Part shown: in pieces, positions 1 through 9,862 of the stretch
Layout: every line of letters begins with the position of its first letter
How positions within the stretch are numbered: the stretch's first letter is position 1
From: Candidatus Methylophosphatis haderslevensis
Lineage (GTDB): Bacteria; Pseudomonadota; Gammaproteobacteria; Burkholderiales; Rhodocyclaceae
DNA: 64,000 nt
Reading direction: 5' to 3'
Assembly (NCBI GenBank): GCA_016711925.1
Contig: JADJSA010000006.1
Span: 189,909 to 253,908, forward strand
Notes under the pieces: model-generated
Seen by the model: the letters and a program-made list of their open reading frames with translations, nothing else
Databases searched by the model: none
Told to the model about the DNA's origin: nothing
Program-made: the position numbers and the translations under genes

Positions 1-1296
1 CTGACCCTGACCCTGACCCTGCTGCTTGCGCTATTTACGGCGATCGCCATCGCATTTGTCCTGGCGCGCCGACTCTCCGCGCCGCTGGCGATACTTGCCG
101 AAGCGACGCAGGCGGTGGCACAGGGCGACTTCACGCCGCGCGCTGCCCTGCCCGCGCGCGACGAACTGGGCGTGCTCACGCAGTCGTTCAACCGCATGAC
201 GCGCCAGTTGCAGGAGGCGCGTGCGCAGGCCGATGCCAGCCGGGCCGAGGTGGAATCGGCGCGCACCTACCTCGAAAGCGTGCTCGCCAATCTCTCCGCC
301 GGAGTGCTGGCGTTTGACAACGAAGGACGGCTGCGGGCCGCCAACGGCGGCGCGCTGCAGATTCTGCGCGACGACCTGTCGGGCTTCGAGCAGTTGCGGC
401 TCGAACAATGGCCGCGTTTCGGCGAACTGCGCGACACCCTGCGCGAGGCGTTTGCCCACGATGCGTCGGCCGCCCAGGGCAGCGCCGACTGGCAGCGCCA
501 GCTCGACATGCGCGATGCCGACGGAATCGGCCAGACGCTGCTGGTGCGCGTTACGCGGCTGCCCGAGAGCGGCGGCGGCGGGTTCGTCGTGGTCTTCGAC
601 GACATCACGCACCTGATCGCCGCGCAGCGCAGCGCGGCCTGGGGCGAGGTTGCCCAGCGCCTGGCGCACGAGATCAAGAATCCGCTGACACCGATCCAGC
701 TCTCGGCCGAACGTCTCGAAGCCAAGCTCGCCGACAAGGTCGATCCGGCTTCGCGCGAGATTCTCGGCCGCGCCACGCGGACCATCGTCGCCCAGGTGGA
801 GGCCATGAAATCGATGGTCAATGATTTCCGCGACTATGCCAAGCTGCCCCTGCCGACACTGGCACCGCTCGATCTCAACCAACTGGTGCGCGAGGTGCTG
901 GCACTCTACGAGCATGGCGGGGCGCGCCTGCAGTTCGTCGCCGATCGCGAGTTGAGGCCGGTCGCCGGCGATGCGACGCAACTGCGCCAGGTCATGCACA
1001 ACCTGCTGCAGAACGCCGAGGACGCGCTGCACGGGGTGCCCGATCCGCTGATCCGCTTGTCCACGCGCAGCGACGGCCGCTTTGCCGAACTCCTGCTGAC
1101 CGACAATGGCAACGGCTTTCCGCCGAACATCCTGGCCCGCGCCTTCGAGCCCTACGTCACCACCAAGTCCAAGGGCACCGGCCTGGGTCTGGCGATCGTC
1201 AGGAAGATTGTTGACGAACACCACGGCAGCATCGAGATTTCCAACCTGCAGCCGCATGGCGCAGAGATAAAAATCCGCCTTCCGCTGGTAGCATAG
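1..1296 (+). CDS. ntrY: NtrY-like sensor histidine kinase, 5' end outside the window
   Basis: The reading frame is open from the first base, so only the C-terminal 431 residues are here. A hydrophobic segment at residues 1-20 is the last membrane helix. It is followed by a HAMP linker, a PAS-like domain and a complete kinase core. The H-box reads LAHEIKNPLTPIQ with the phospho-accepting His at about residue 223 of the fragment. The N-box (NLLQNAED), G1 (DNGNGF) and G2 (GTGLGLAIV) are all intact. The order TM-HAMP-PAS-HisKA-HATPase and the downstream NtrX-type gene fit the NtrY branch, which senses nitrogen or redox state at the inner membrane. The stop lies 28 bases before the regulator gene, so the two are probably co-transcribed. 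NtrY identity is inferred from architecture and neighbour. Confidence 0.85.
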   Translation: MTLTLTLLLALFTAIAIAFVLARRLSAPLAILAEATQAVAQGDFTPRAALPARDELGVLTQSFNRMTRQLQEARAQADASRAEVESARTYLESVLANLSAGVLAFDNEGRLRAANGGALQILRDDLSGFEQLRLEQWPRFGELRDTLREAFAHDASAAQGSADWQRQLDMRDADGIGQTLLVRVTRLPESGGGGFVVVFDDITHLIAAQRSAAWGEVAQRLAHEIKNPLTPIQLSAERLEAKLADKVDPASREILGRATRTIVAQVEAMKSMVNDFRDYAKLPLPTLAPLDLNQLVREVLALYEHGGARLQFVADRELRPVAGDATQLRQVMHNLLQNAEDALHGVPDPLIRLSTRSDGRFAELLLTDNGNGFPPNILARAFEPYVTTKSKGTGLGLAIVRKIVDEHHGSIEISNLQPHGAEIKIRLPLVA

Positions 1297-1324
1297 GGGC
1301 AGCTTCAGGCGCAAGCGAAAGCAC

Positions 1325-2569
1325 ATGGCACAAATACTGGTAGTCGATGACGAGGTGGGCATCCGAGAGTTGCTCTCGGAAATCCTCACCGACGAGGGTC
1401 ACGACGTCGTGCTCGCCGAGAATGCGACGCGGGCGCGCGCGGTGCGCGCGGCGCAGCGCCCCGATCTGGTTCTGCTCGATATCTGGATGCCCGATACCGA
1501 CGGCATCACGCTGCTCAAGGAGTGGTCGGCCGGCGGCCAGCTGTCGATGCCGGTCATCATGATGTCCGGGCACGGCTCGATCGATACCGCAGTCGAGGCC
1601 ACCCGCTGCGGCGCGATGGATTTCCTTGAGAAACCGATTGCGCTGCAGAAGTTGCTGGCCGCGGTCAAGCGCGGCCTGGCGCGCCAGCCGGTGAGCGTGC
1701 CGACACACCTGACGCTCGATGCGTTTGTGCGCTGCCCGCCGCTGAAGGATCTGAAGAAGCGCATCGAACAGGTGGCGGCGCGCACGCCGTTGCTCCTGAT
1801 CAAGAGCGGTCCGGGCAGCATTGCCGAACTGGCTGCCCGCAGCCTGCAGCCGCACGACCGGGCCTGGATCGACCTGGGCGCCCATACCTCGCCGCTCGAC
1901 GTCTCGGCGCTCGAAGCGGCCAGTGGCGGCGTGCTGTTCGCCGCCGAACTGGCGCAGCTCTCGCGGCTGCAGCAAAAGAACCTGGCGTTCGCGGTCGAGC
2001 GCATGGACAAGTTCGGCTTGCGCGTGGTCGTTGCGTCGGCGCACGGCGCCGAGGAACTTGCCGCCGACGGCTGGGACGAGGCGCTGCTGCGCCGGCTGTT
2101 CGAAGTCACCCTGGCGCCGCCGACGCTGATGGATCTGCGCGACGAGATACCCGAAATCGCCAGCCAAATCCTGCAACACCTTGCCGAATCCGGCGAGGTG
2201 CCGCCGCGCCGCGCCTCCACCGCCGCGCTCAACGCGCTGCGCACCCGCGCCTGGCCGGGCGGTTACGCCGAATTGCGGGCATCCATCAAGTCCCTGGCGC
2301 TGGGCGCGCTGGATGAGGAGGTCGGTGCCGAGGAGGTTGCCCAGTTGCTGCACCAGGCGCCCGCCACCGCCGGTTCGCTGGCGCTCGATCTGCCGTTGCG
2401 CGAGGCGCGGGAAGCCTTTGAACGGCTCTACTTTGAACACCATCTGCACCAGGAGGCCGGCAACATGACGCGCCTGGCCGAGCGTACCGGCCTCGAACGC
2501 ACCCACCTGTACCGCAAACTCAAGCAACTCGGCCTTCAGGGCGGGCGCCGCAACGACGACTCCCACTGA
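1325..2569 (+). CDS. ntrX: NtrX-like response regulator with degenerate AAA+ domain
   Basis: The 414-residue protein starts with a clear receiver domain: acidic pair D8-D9, phospho-acceptor D52 in LLDIWMPD, and the conserved Lys in FLEKP. It ends with a Fis-type helix-turn-helix (about residues 370-410, ending THLYRKLKQLGLQ). The middle follows the sigma-54 activator AAA+ fold, but there is no Walker A, no GAFTGA loop, and the Walker B region reads GGVLFAAELAQ instead of the usual LFLDEIG. It should therefore bind DNA and be phosphorylated by the upstream kinase, but is unlikely to hydrolyse ATP or remodel sigma-54 polymerase. The name rests on domain order and on pairing with the NtrY-like kinase. 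A repressor or sigma-54-independent role is inference. Confidence 0.85.
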   Translation: MAQILVVDDEVGIRELLSEILTDEGHDVVLAENATRARAVRAAQRPDLVLLDIWMPDTDGITLLKEWSAGGQLSMPVIMMSGHGSIDTAVEATRCGAMDFLEKPIALQKLLAAVKRGLARQPVSVPTHLTLDAFVRCPPLKDLKKRIEQVAARTPLLLIKSGPGSIAELAARSLQPHDRAWIDLGAHTSPLDVSALEAASGGVLFAAELAQLSRLQQKNLAFAVERMDKFGLRVVVASAHGAEELAADGWDEALLRRLFEVTLAPPTLMDLRDEIPEIASQILQHLAESGEVPPRRASTAALNALRTRAWPGGYAELRASIKSLALGALDEEVGAEEVAQLLHQAPATAGSLALDLPLREAREAFERLYFEHHLHQEAGNMTRLAERTGLERTHLYRKLKQLGLQGGRRNDDSH

Positions 2570-2710
2570 TTGCCGCGGCGTAGTAATCCGCCACCCTGGC
2601 CGGCGCGTCCAATGGCCGCGCAAGGGGCGAAGGCGTAGAATCCCCGCTCCGCGCGCGGCGTCGTGCCGCCGTCCCGTGCGCCAGCATGCGCGCCCATTAC
2701 AGGATCCGTC

Positions 2711-3790
2711 ATGTCCCGACCACGCAACGATACGTTCCTGCGCGCGTTGCTGCGCGAGCCGGTCGATTACACTCCGCTGTGGCTGATGCGCCAGGCCGGC
2801 CGCTATCTGCCCGAGTACTGCGAAACGCGCAAGCGGGCCGGCAATTTCATGACGCTGTGCAAGTCGCCCCAGCTCGCCTGCGAGGTCACGCTGCAGCCGC
2901 TGGCGCGCTACGATCTCGATGCGGCGATCCTGTTTTCCGACATCCTGACCATTCCCGATGCGATGGGCCTGGGGCTCTACTTCGCCGAAGGCGAGGGGCC
3001 GAAATTCGAGCGTCCGTTGCGCGATGAATGGGAGATTCGCAACCTCGCCGCGCCCGACCCGACCGACGAACTGCGCTACGTCATCGATGCGGTCGCCGAA
3101 ATCCGCCGCGCGCTCGACGGTTCGGTTCCGCTGATCGGTTTTTCCGGCAGTCCCTACACCCTGGCCTGCTACATGATCGAAGGCGGCGCGTCGGACGATT
3201 TCCGGCGCATCAAGACCATGCTCTACACCCGGCCGGATCTGCTCCACCATGTCCTCGGCATCACCGCGCAGGCGGTCACCGCCTATCTCAACGCGCAGAT
3301 CGAGGCCGGCGCCCAGGCGGTGCAGATCTTCGACACCTGGGGCGGCTCGCTGTCGCACGCGGCCTACCGGGAATTCTCGCTGCCCTACATGCGGCAAATC
3401 ATCGCCGGCCTCACGCGCAGCCACGATGGTGAGCGCGTCCCGGTCATCGTGTTCACCAAAGGCGGCGGGCTGTGGCTGGAAGACATCGCCGCGAGCGGCT
3501 GCGACGCTGTCGGCCTCGACTGGAGCATCGATATCGGGCAGGCCCGCGCCCGGGTCGGCGATCGCGTGGCGCTGCAGGGCAACCTCGACCCGTCGGTGCT
3601 GTTTGCCGCCCCTGAGGTCGTGGCGCGCGAAGCGCGCAAGGTGCTGGAATCCTTCGGCAGCGGCAGCGGCCATGTGTTCAACCTCGGTCACGGCATCTCG
3701 CAATTCACGCCGCCGGAAAGCGTCACGGCGCTGGTCGAGGCGGTGCGCGCCGGTTCGCGGCCTTTTCATGGCGCGCAAACCCACGCCTGA
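2711..3790 (+). CDS. hemE: Uroporphyrinogen decarboxylase
   Basis: This cytoplasmic heme-pathway enzyme decarboxylates the four acetate side chains of uroporphyrinogen III to give coproporphyrinogen III. The N-terminal family signature with the substrate-binding Arg is present (RQAGRYLPEY), as are GFSGSPYTLACY in the middle and the C-terminal NLGHGI. The length of 359 residues is normal. The frame is open 16 codons further upstream from a GTG or ATG, but MSRPRNDTFLRAL matches the usual family N-terminus and an AGGA lies 7 bases before this ATG, so the downstream start is chosen. It stands alone, followed by a 434-base gap and then priA, an order seen in other betaproteobacteria. Confidence 0.97.
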   Translation: MSRPRNDTFLRALLREPVDYTPLWLMRQAGRYLPEYCETRKRAGNFMTLCKSPQLACEVTLQPLARYDLDAAILFSDILTIPDAMGLGLYFAEGEGPKFERPLRDEWEIRNLAAPDPTDELRYVIDAVAEIRRALDGSVPLIGFSGSPYTLACYMIEGGASDDFRRIKTMLYTRPDLLHHVLGITAQAVTAYLNAQIEAGAQAVQIFDTWGGSLSHAAYREFSLPYMRQIIAGLTRSHDGERVPVIVFTKGGGLWLEDIAASGCDAVGLDWSIDIGQARARVGDRVALQGNLDPSVLFAAPEVVAREARKVLESFGSGSGHVFNLGHGISQFTPPESVTALVEAVRAGSRPFHGAQTHA

Positions 3791-3912
3791 TGCGGCTCTC
3801 CAAGGGCCATAGCGCGACGAAAGCCGGTGCGGGCAGATTGCTGACAATAAGCGCCTACTCACCCGAAGATCGCCTTGTCTGGCCCCATTCGACAATGCCG
3901 GAAAGCGTTGAC

Positions 3913-3921
3913 TTATTCACA
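3913..3921 (+). promoter_or_regulatory. DnaA box (TTATTCACA)
   Basis: It matches the 9-base consensus TTATNCACA exactly, within the AT-richer hemE-priA gap and in the same orientation as the second perfect box 177 bases downstream. Function is inferred from the consensus only. Confidence 0.5.
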
Positions 3922-4089
3922 GAATCGCGCTCCTCCATGTTTGGCGCCGATCCGCCGAAGGCCCCCTAGGCAAGAGTTTGCAACTGATTGAAATTACATA
4001 AGTTTTCTCGAAGCCTGCTTGTGCATAGCACAATGCGCCCCTTGTGCAAAGCAGATGGAGCGATTTGTCACGATACATTACCCACAAAG

Positions 4090-4098
4090 TTATCCACA
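4090..4098 (+). promoter_or_regulatory. DnaA box (TTATCCACA)
   Basis: This is the strong R1-type DnaA box sequence, 127 bases upstream of priA. With the copy at 3913 and the near match at 4020 it makes a small cluster. Confidence 0.55.
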
Positions 4099-4224
4099 GG
4101 CCGACTGAACACCTTGATTTGTAATGCAACACCAAGCGTTTGCGCGAGCAAACCCGATGCCGGTCAGTTGCGGCTCCCAAGTAATTGACTCATAGAAGAA
4201 TTCTCATTTCTCTCGCTGCCCACG

Positions 4225-6408
<2,184 letters not shown>

Positions 6409-6440
6409 GTCTGCAGTTTGTCAGGAGACCATGCCGGAAG

Positions 6441-6449
6441 CCGCATGGA
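6441..6449 (+). repeat. REP-like repeat core, copy A
   Basis: CCGCATGGA followed by TAAAGGGCTTCAG, between priA and the next gene. It shares CCGCATGGATAAAGG with the copy at 20893. It belongs to a family of at least nine intergenic core copies in this window. Confidence 0.5.
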
Positions 6450-6601
6450 TAAAGGGCTTCAGACATCGAATGTCAGGAGCGCCGGCCCCGGCCGGGGTTC
6501 GCGGCGAGTCCGTCCGGCGCGGCGGCGAACCTTTTGCCCGGCCATGCGGTCTTGATGAAGTCGATTGCCGTTCGCGCGGCTGCTGTGATAGCTTGCCAAC
6601 C

Positions 6602-6997
6602 ATGATCTTCGGCCTCCCCCGTTCCTTGCTGCGCTCACTGGCCCGTAGTCTGGCCGCGCTGCTGCTGTTCGCGCAGTTGGTGACGGCCGCACATGCCTGC
6701 GCGCTGGCGGCGCACGAACGGCCCGCCGGCGAGGCAACCCATGCCGCCGCCATGCCTTGCCACGAGGCGCCGGCCGACGATCCAGGTGCGCTGTGCGCGC
6801 GCCACTGCAACGCCGACGAGCAGTCGCCTTCGGCAGCCACACCCGCGGTTGCGCCGATGCCGGCGATTGCGGTGCTGATCGTGCCGGCGATCGCGCCGGC
6901 GCAACTGTCCGCCGCCAACGGCATCGCCGGCGCCAGCGACATCGCGCCGGCTACCGATCCGCCGCCCGCCATCCTGTTCCACGCCTTTCGCAGTTAG
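6602..6997 (+). CDS. Small secreted Cys/His-containing protein upstream of cusCBA
   Basis: The 131-residue product has a basic N-terminus and a hydrophobic stretch ending near AHAC, typical of a signal peptide, so it is probably periplasmic. The mature part holds CALAAHER, MPCHEA and CARHCNADE, a spacing of Cys, His and Met that could bind copper or silver, then an Ala/Pro-rich tail. The frame is open 57 codons upstream, but that part runs over a repeat element, so the internal ATG is chosen. It lies 72 bases before the efflux outer-membrane gene and probably belongs to that operon. I recognise no named family. A metal-binding role is inferred from composition and context. Confidence 0.6.
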   Translation: MIFGLPRSLLRSLARSLAALLLFAQLVTAAHACALAAHERPAGEATHAAAMPCHEAPADDPGALCARHCNADEQSPSAATPAVAPMPAIAVLIVPAIAPAQLSAANGIAGASDIAPATDPPPAILFHAFRS

Positions 6998-7069
6998 CCC
7001 CGGTCCGGCCCGAGTCCGCTGCGGCGCATCGCGCCCGCATCGCCCTTCCATGCTGAACCGGAGCACACC

Positions 7070-8350
7070 ATGTTTTCGTTTCGTCTCGCGGCGCACGCGC
7101 TGCTAGCCCCTCCCGCCATCGCCCTCATGCTCGTTAGCGCGCTGGCCGCTGCCGGCGAACCCCTGACGCTGGCACGCGTGCAGGCGCTCGCCCTGCAGCA
7201 GCAACCGCTGCTCGACGCCCAGTCCGCCGCGGTGCATGCGGCGCGCGAGCAATCCGCCGCCGACGGCCAATTGCCCGATCCGCGGCTCAAGCTCGCACTG
7301 CAGAATCTGCCGGTGGAATCGCTGTCGCTCAACCGCGATCCGATGACCCAGTCGATGATCTCGCTAGAACAAGTGATCCCCGGCGGCAACAAGCGCCAGT
7401 TGCGCCGCAGCCGCGGCGAAGCCGAAGCCGCGCAAATGTCGGCCGAACTCCTCGCCCAGCGCGCGATGGTGGCGCGCGATGCAGCGCTGGCGTTTCTCTC
7501 GCTCGCCGGCGCCCAGCGGCAGCTCGACATCGCCCGCGCTCTGAGCCGCGAAAGCGCCACCCAGCTCGCCGCGCTGCAGCCGGCCCTGCGCGCCGGGCGT
7601 ACCAGCCAGAGCGACTACTTCGCGGCGCGCCAGATGGTCACCATGGCGCACCACCGCGAATCGGAAATCGCCGCCCAGGCCGGCCGCGCGCGTGCCGACC
7701 TGTCGCGCTGGATCGGTGCCGTTGCCGACGATGCACCGGTCGACAGCGCGCCGGTCCAGTCCGCCGCCCCGCCGCCGTTGTCCGCGCTGCGGGGGCGGCT
7801 CGACGACCATCCGCTGCATGCGGCTTCGGCCGGCGCAGTGCGGCTGGCCGAAGCCGAGCTGGCGCTGGCGCGCGAGGCGACGCGGCCCGACAAGAGTATC
7901 GAAATCGGTTACGGCAAGCGCGCGCGCGCCTTCGACGACATGATCACCATCCAGTTCGCGATGGAAATCCCGCTCTCGCCGCGCGAGCGGCAGGACCGCG
8001 CCAGCGCCGCGCGCGGCGCCCAGCTCGAACGCGCACGCGCGCTGCGCGAGGACCGCCTGCGCAGCACGCGCGCCGAACTCGGCGCCGTCTATGCCGATTG
8101 GGAATCGGTCGGCGAGCGCCTGCGGCTCGTTGCCGGCGAGCACTTGCCCGATTCTCAGGCCCGGGTCGAGGCCGCGCTGGCGGCCTATCGCAGCGGTCGC
8201 GGCGAGATGGCGGCGGTGATCGAGGCGCGCCGCAACGAACTCGAAGCGCGCCTGCTGCAGGCCGACCTCGAAACCCAGTTGGCCAAACTGCGCATGCAGC
8301 TTGCCTACTACGAATCCTTCGCCGAACAACCGATGGGAGAAGTCCGATGA
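7070..8350 (+). CDS. cusC: Outer-membrane channel of a CusCBA/CzcCBA-type efflux pump (TolC family)
   Basis: This is the outer-membrane factor of a tripartite heavy-metal efflux pump, exporting substrate from the periplasm. The 426-residue protein has a cleavable signal peptide ending near ALAAAGEP. It then has the long alpha-helical repeats typical of the TolC/OEP family (LTLARVQALALQQQP and a second repeat after about residue 200). Its stop overlaps the adaptor gene start by four bases (ATGA), and the third gene follows in order, so the three form one operon. The Cu/Ag assignment comes from the partners, not from this protein. Confidence 0.9.
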   Translation: MFSFRLAAHALLAPPAIALMLVSALAAAGEPLTLARVQALALQQQPLLDAQSAAVHAAREQSAADGQLPDPRLKLALQNLPVESLSLNRDPMTQSMISLEQVIPGGNKRQLRRSRGEAEAAQMSAELLAQRAMVARDAALAFLSLAGAQRQLDIARALSRESATQLAALQPALRAGRTSQSDYFAARQMVTMAHHRESEIAAQAGRARADLSRWIGAVADDAPVDSAPVQSAAPPPLSALRGRLDDHPLHAASAGAVRLAEAELALAREATRPDKSIEIGYGKRARAFDDMITIQFAMEIPLSPRERQDRASAARGAQLERARALREDRLRSTRAELGAVYADWESVGERLRLVAGEHLPDSQARVEAALAAYRSGRGEMAAVIEARRNELEARLLQADLETQLAKLRMQLAYYESFAEQPMGEVR

Positions 8351-9853
8351 AAGCCGCTCTGCGCATGACGCTGGTCGCGCTGGGCTCGGCAGCGCTCGGT
8401 GCCGGTGCGCTGGCGCTTTACAACGCGCGCCACCAGCCGGCCCCGGCGGCGCAGCCCGCCGCGCCGGTCGATGCCGCCAAATCGGCGCGCAAAGGTGCTC
8501 TACTGGCACGACCCGATGGTGCCCGGCCAGCGCTTCGACAAGCCGGGCAAGTCGCCGTTCATGGACATGGAACTGGTGCCGGTCTATGCCGACGAAGTCG
8601 CCCCCGGCGCGGTGGCGATCGACCCGCGCCTCACGCAGAACATCGGCGTGCGCTATGCGCAGGTGCAACGCCTGAGCGAGGCACCACAGCTCGCGGCGGT
8701 CGGCAGCGTACGCCTGGACGAGACGCGCACGCTGTCGCTGCAGGCGCGCGTTGGCGGCTTCATCGAGCGCCAGGCGGTGCGCGCCACCAACCAGCCGGTG
8801 TCGCGCGGCCAGGTGCTGGCGGAGATCACTTCGCCCGAACTGGTGCAGGCGCAGGAAGAACTGCTGCTCGCCACGCGCCTCAACGACGCGGCACTGATCG
8901 ACGCCGCGACCAGCCGCCTCGCGCTGCTCGGCGTGGGTGCGGCGCAGGCCGGGCAGATCGCAAAAAGCGGCCGGCTGCAGCGCAGCGTCGCCATCGTCGC
9001 GCCCGCCGCCGGCATCGTCACCGAAATCGCCGCGCGGCCGGGCATGAACGTCGCGGCCGGTGCGCCGCTGTTCACGCTGTCGGCGCTCGACACGGTCTGG
9101 GTGGTGGCCGACGTGCCCGAGCGCGATGCCGCCGGCATTGCCGTGGGGCGCGCGGCGCAGGTCGGCTTCGCCGCGTTGCCGGGCGAAACGTTCACGGGCA
9201 AGGTCGAATTCGTCTACCCGGATGTTGCCGCCGCCACGCGAACCGCGTCGGTGCGCATCGCGCTCGCCAACCCGCAGGGCCGCCTGCGGCCGGGAATGCT
9301 GGCCAATGTGCGCTTCGCCGCCGGCCCGGCGCGCGAGGCGCTGTGGGTGCCGAGCGAGGCGGTGATCCAGACCGGCAGCCGCAACGTCGTCATCGTCGCC
9401 GAAGAGGGCAGCCGCTTTCGCGCGGTCGACGTGGTCACCGGCGTCGAGCGCGACGGCCGCAGCGAGATCCGCTCGGGTCTTGCCGCCGGGCAGAAGATCG
9501 TCGCCTCCGGCCAGTTCATGATCGATTCCGAGGCGAGCCTCAAGGGCGCGCTGGCGCGCATGGATCGCCAGCAACCTGCGCTTGCCGCCGCACCGGCCGC
9601 CGCCCTCGCCGAGGGCAAGGTCGAGTCGGTCGATCGCGCCGGGTCGACCATCACCTTGAACCACGGCCCGATTCCGTCAGTGGACATGCCGGCCATGACG
9701 ATGCGCTTTCGCGTCGAGCCGCCGGCGCTGCTCGACGATCTGGCGGCCGGCGCACAGGTGGAGTTCGATGTGGTCAAGCGCGAGGGCGAGTTAGTCGTCA
9801 CCGTGCTCAAGGCGAAGCCTGGCGCGGCCGCGGCGGCGCCGCACCGGCACTGA
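8347..9853 (+). CDS. cusB: CusB-type adaptor with N-terminal metal-binding and C-terminal CusF domain; one-base frameshift
   Basis: Periplasmic adaptor linking the RND pump to the outer-membrane channel. An N-terminal anchor (MKAALRMTLVALGSAALGAG) is read from the ATG overlapping the previous stop. At 8494-8495 one extra G (AAAGG where AAAG is expected) moves the frame. Removing it joins the leader to the heavy-metal-binding domain (VLYWHDPMVPGQ, KSPFMDMELVP). A barrel-sandwich and beta-barrel region follows, then a C-terminal CusF-like domain (about the last 75 residues, containing VDMPAMTMRFRV), which in E. coli is a separate Cu(I)/Ag(I) chaperone. The corrected length is 501 residues. Everything else in the operon is intact, so a sequencing error is the simplest explanation. 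Confidence 0.85.
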
Positions 9854-9862
9854 GGTGCGGCC

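Larger units (their letters stand above)
3791..4224. other. AT-richer hemE-priA intergenic region with DnaA boxes
   Basis: No gene is supported here. The stretch is clearly richer in A and T than its surroundings. It holds two perfect TTATNCACA DnaA boxes in the same orientation at 3913-3921 and 4090-4098, and a one-mismatch copy in the opposite orientation at 4020-4028 (TGTGCATAG). There is no dnaA, dnaN or gidA nearby in the window. It may be a secondary DnaA-binding region, a DnaA-regulated promoter for priA, or an origin-linked site. Confidence 0.5.

Noticed and set aside
1..21. Telomere-like tandem CTGACC repeat at the window start
   Set aside because: It codes LTLTLT at the start of a transmembrane helix in the kinase gene and stops after three units, so it is coding sequence.
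6419..6479. Direct repeat TGTCAGGAG flanking REP-like copy A, like a target-site duplication
   Set aside because: REP elements do not usually make target duplications and no other copy has one. A 9-base repeat may be chance.
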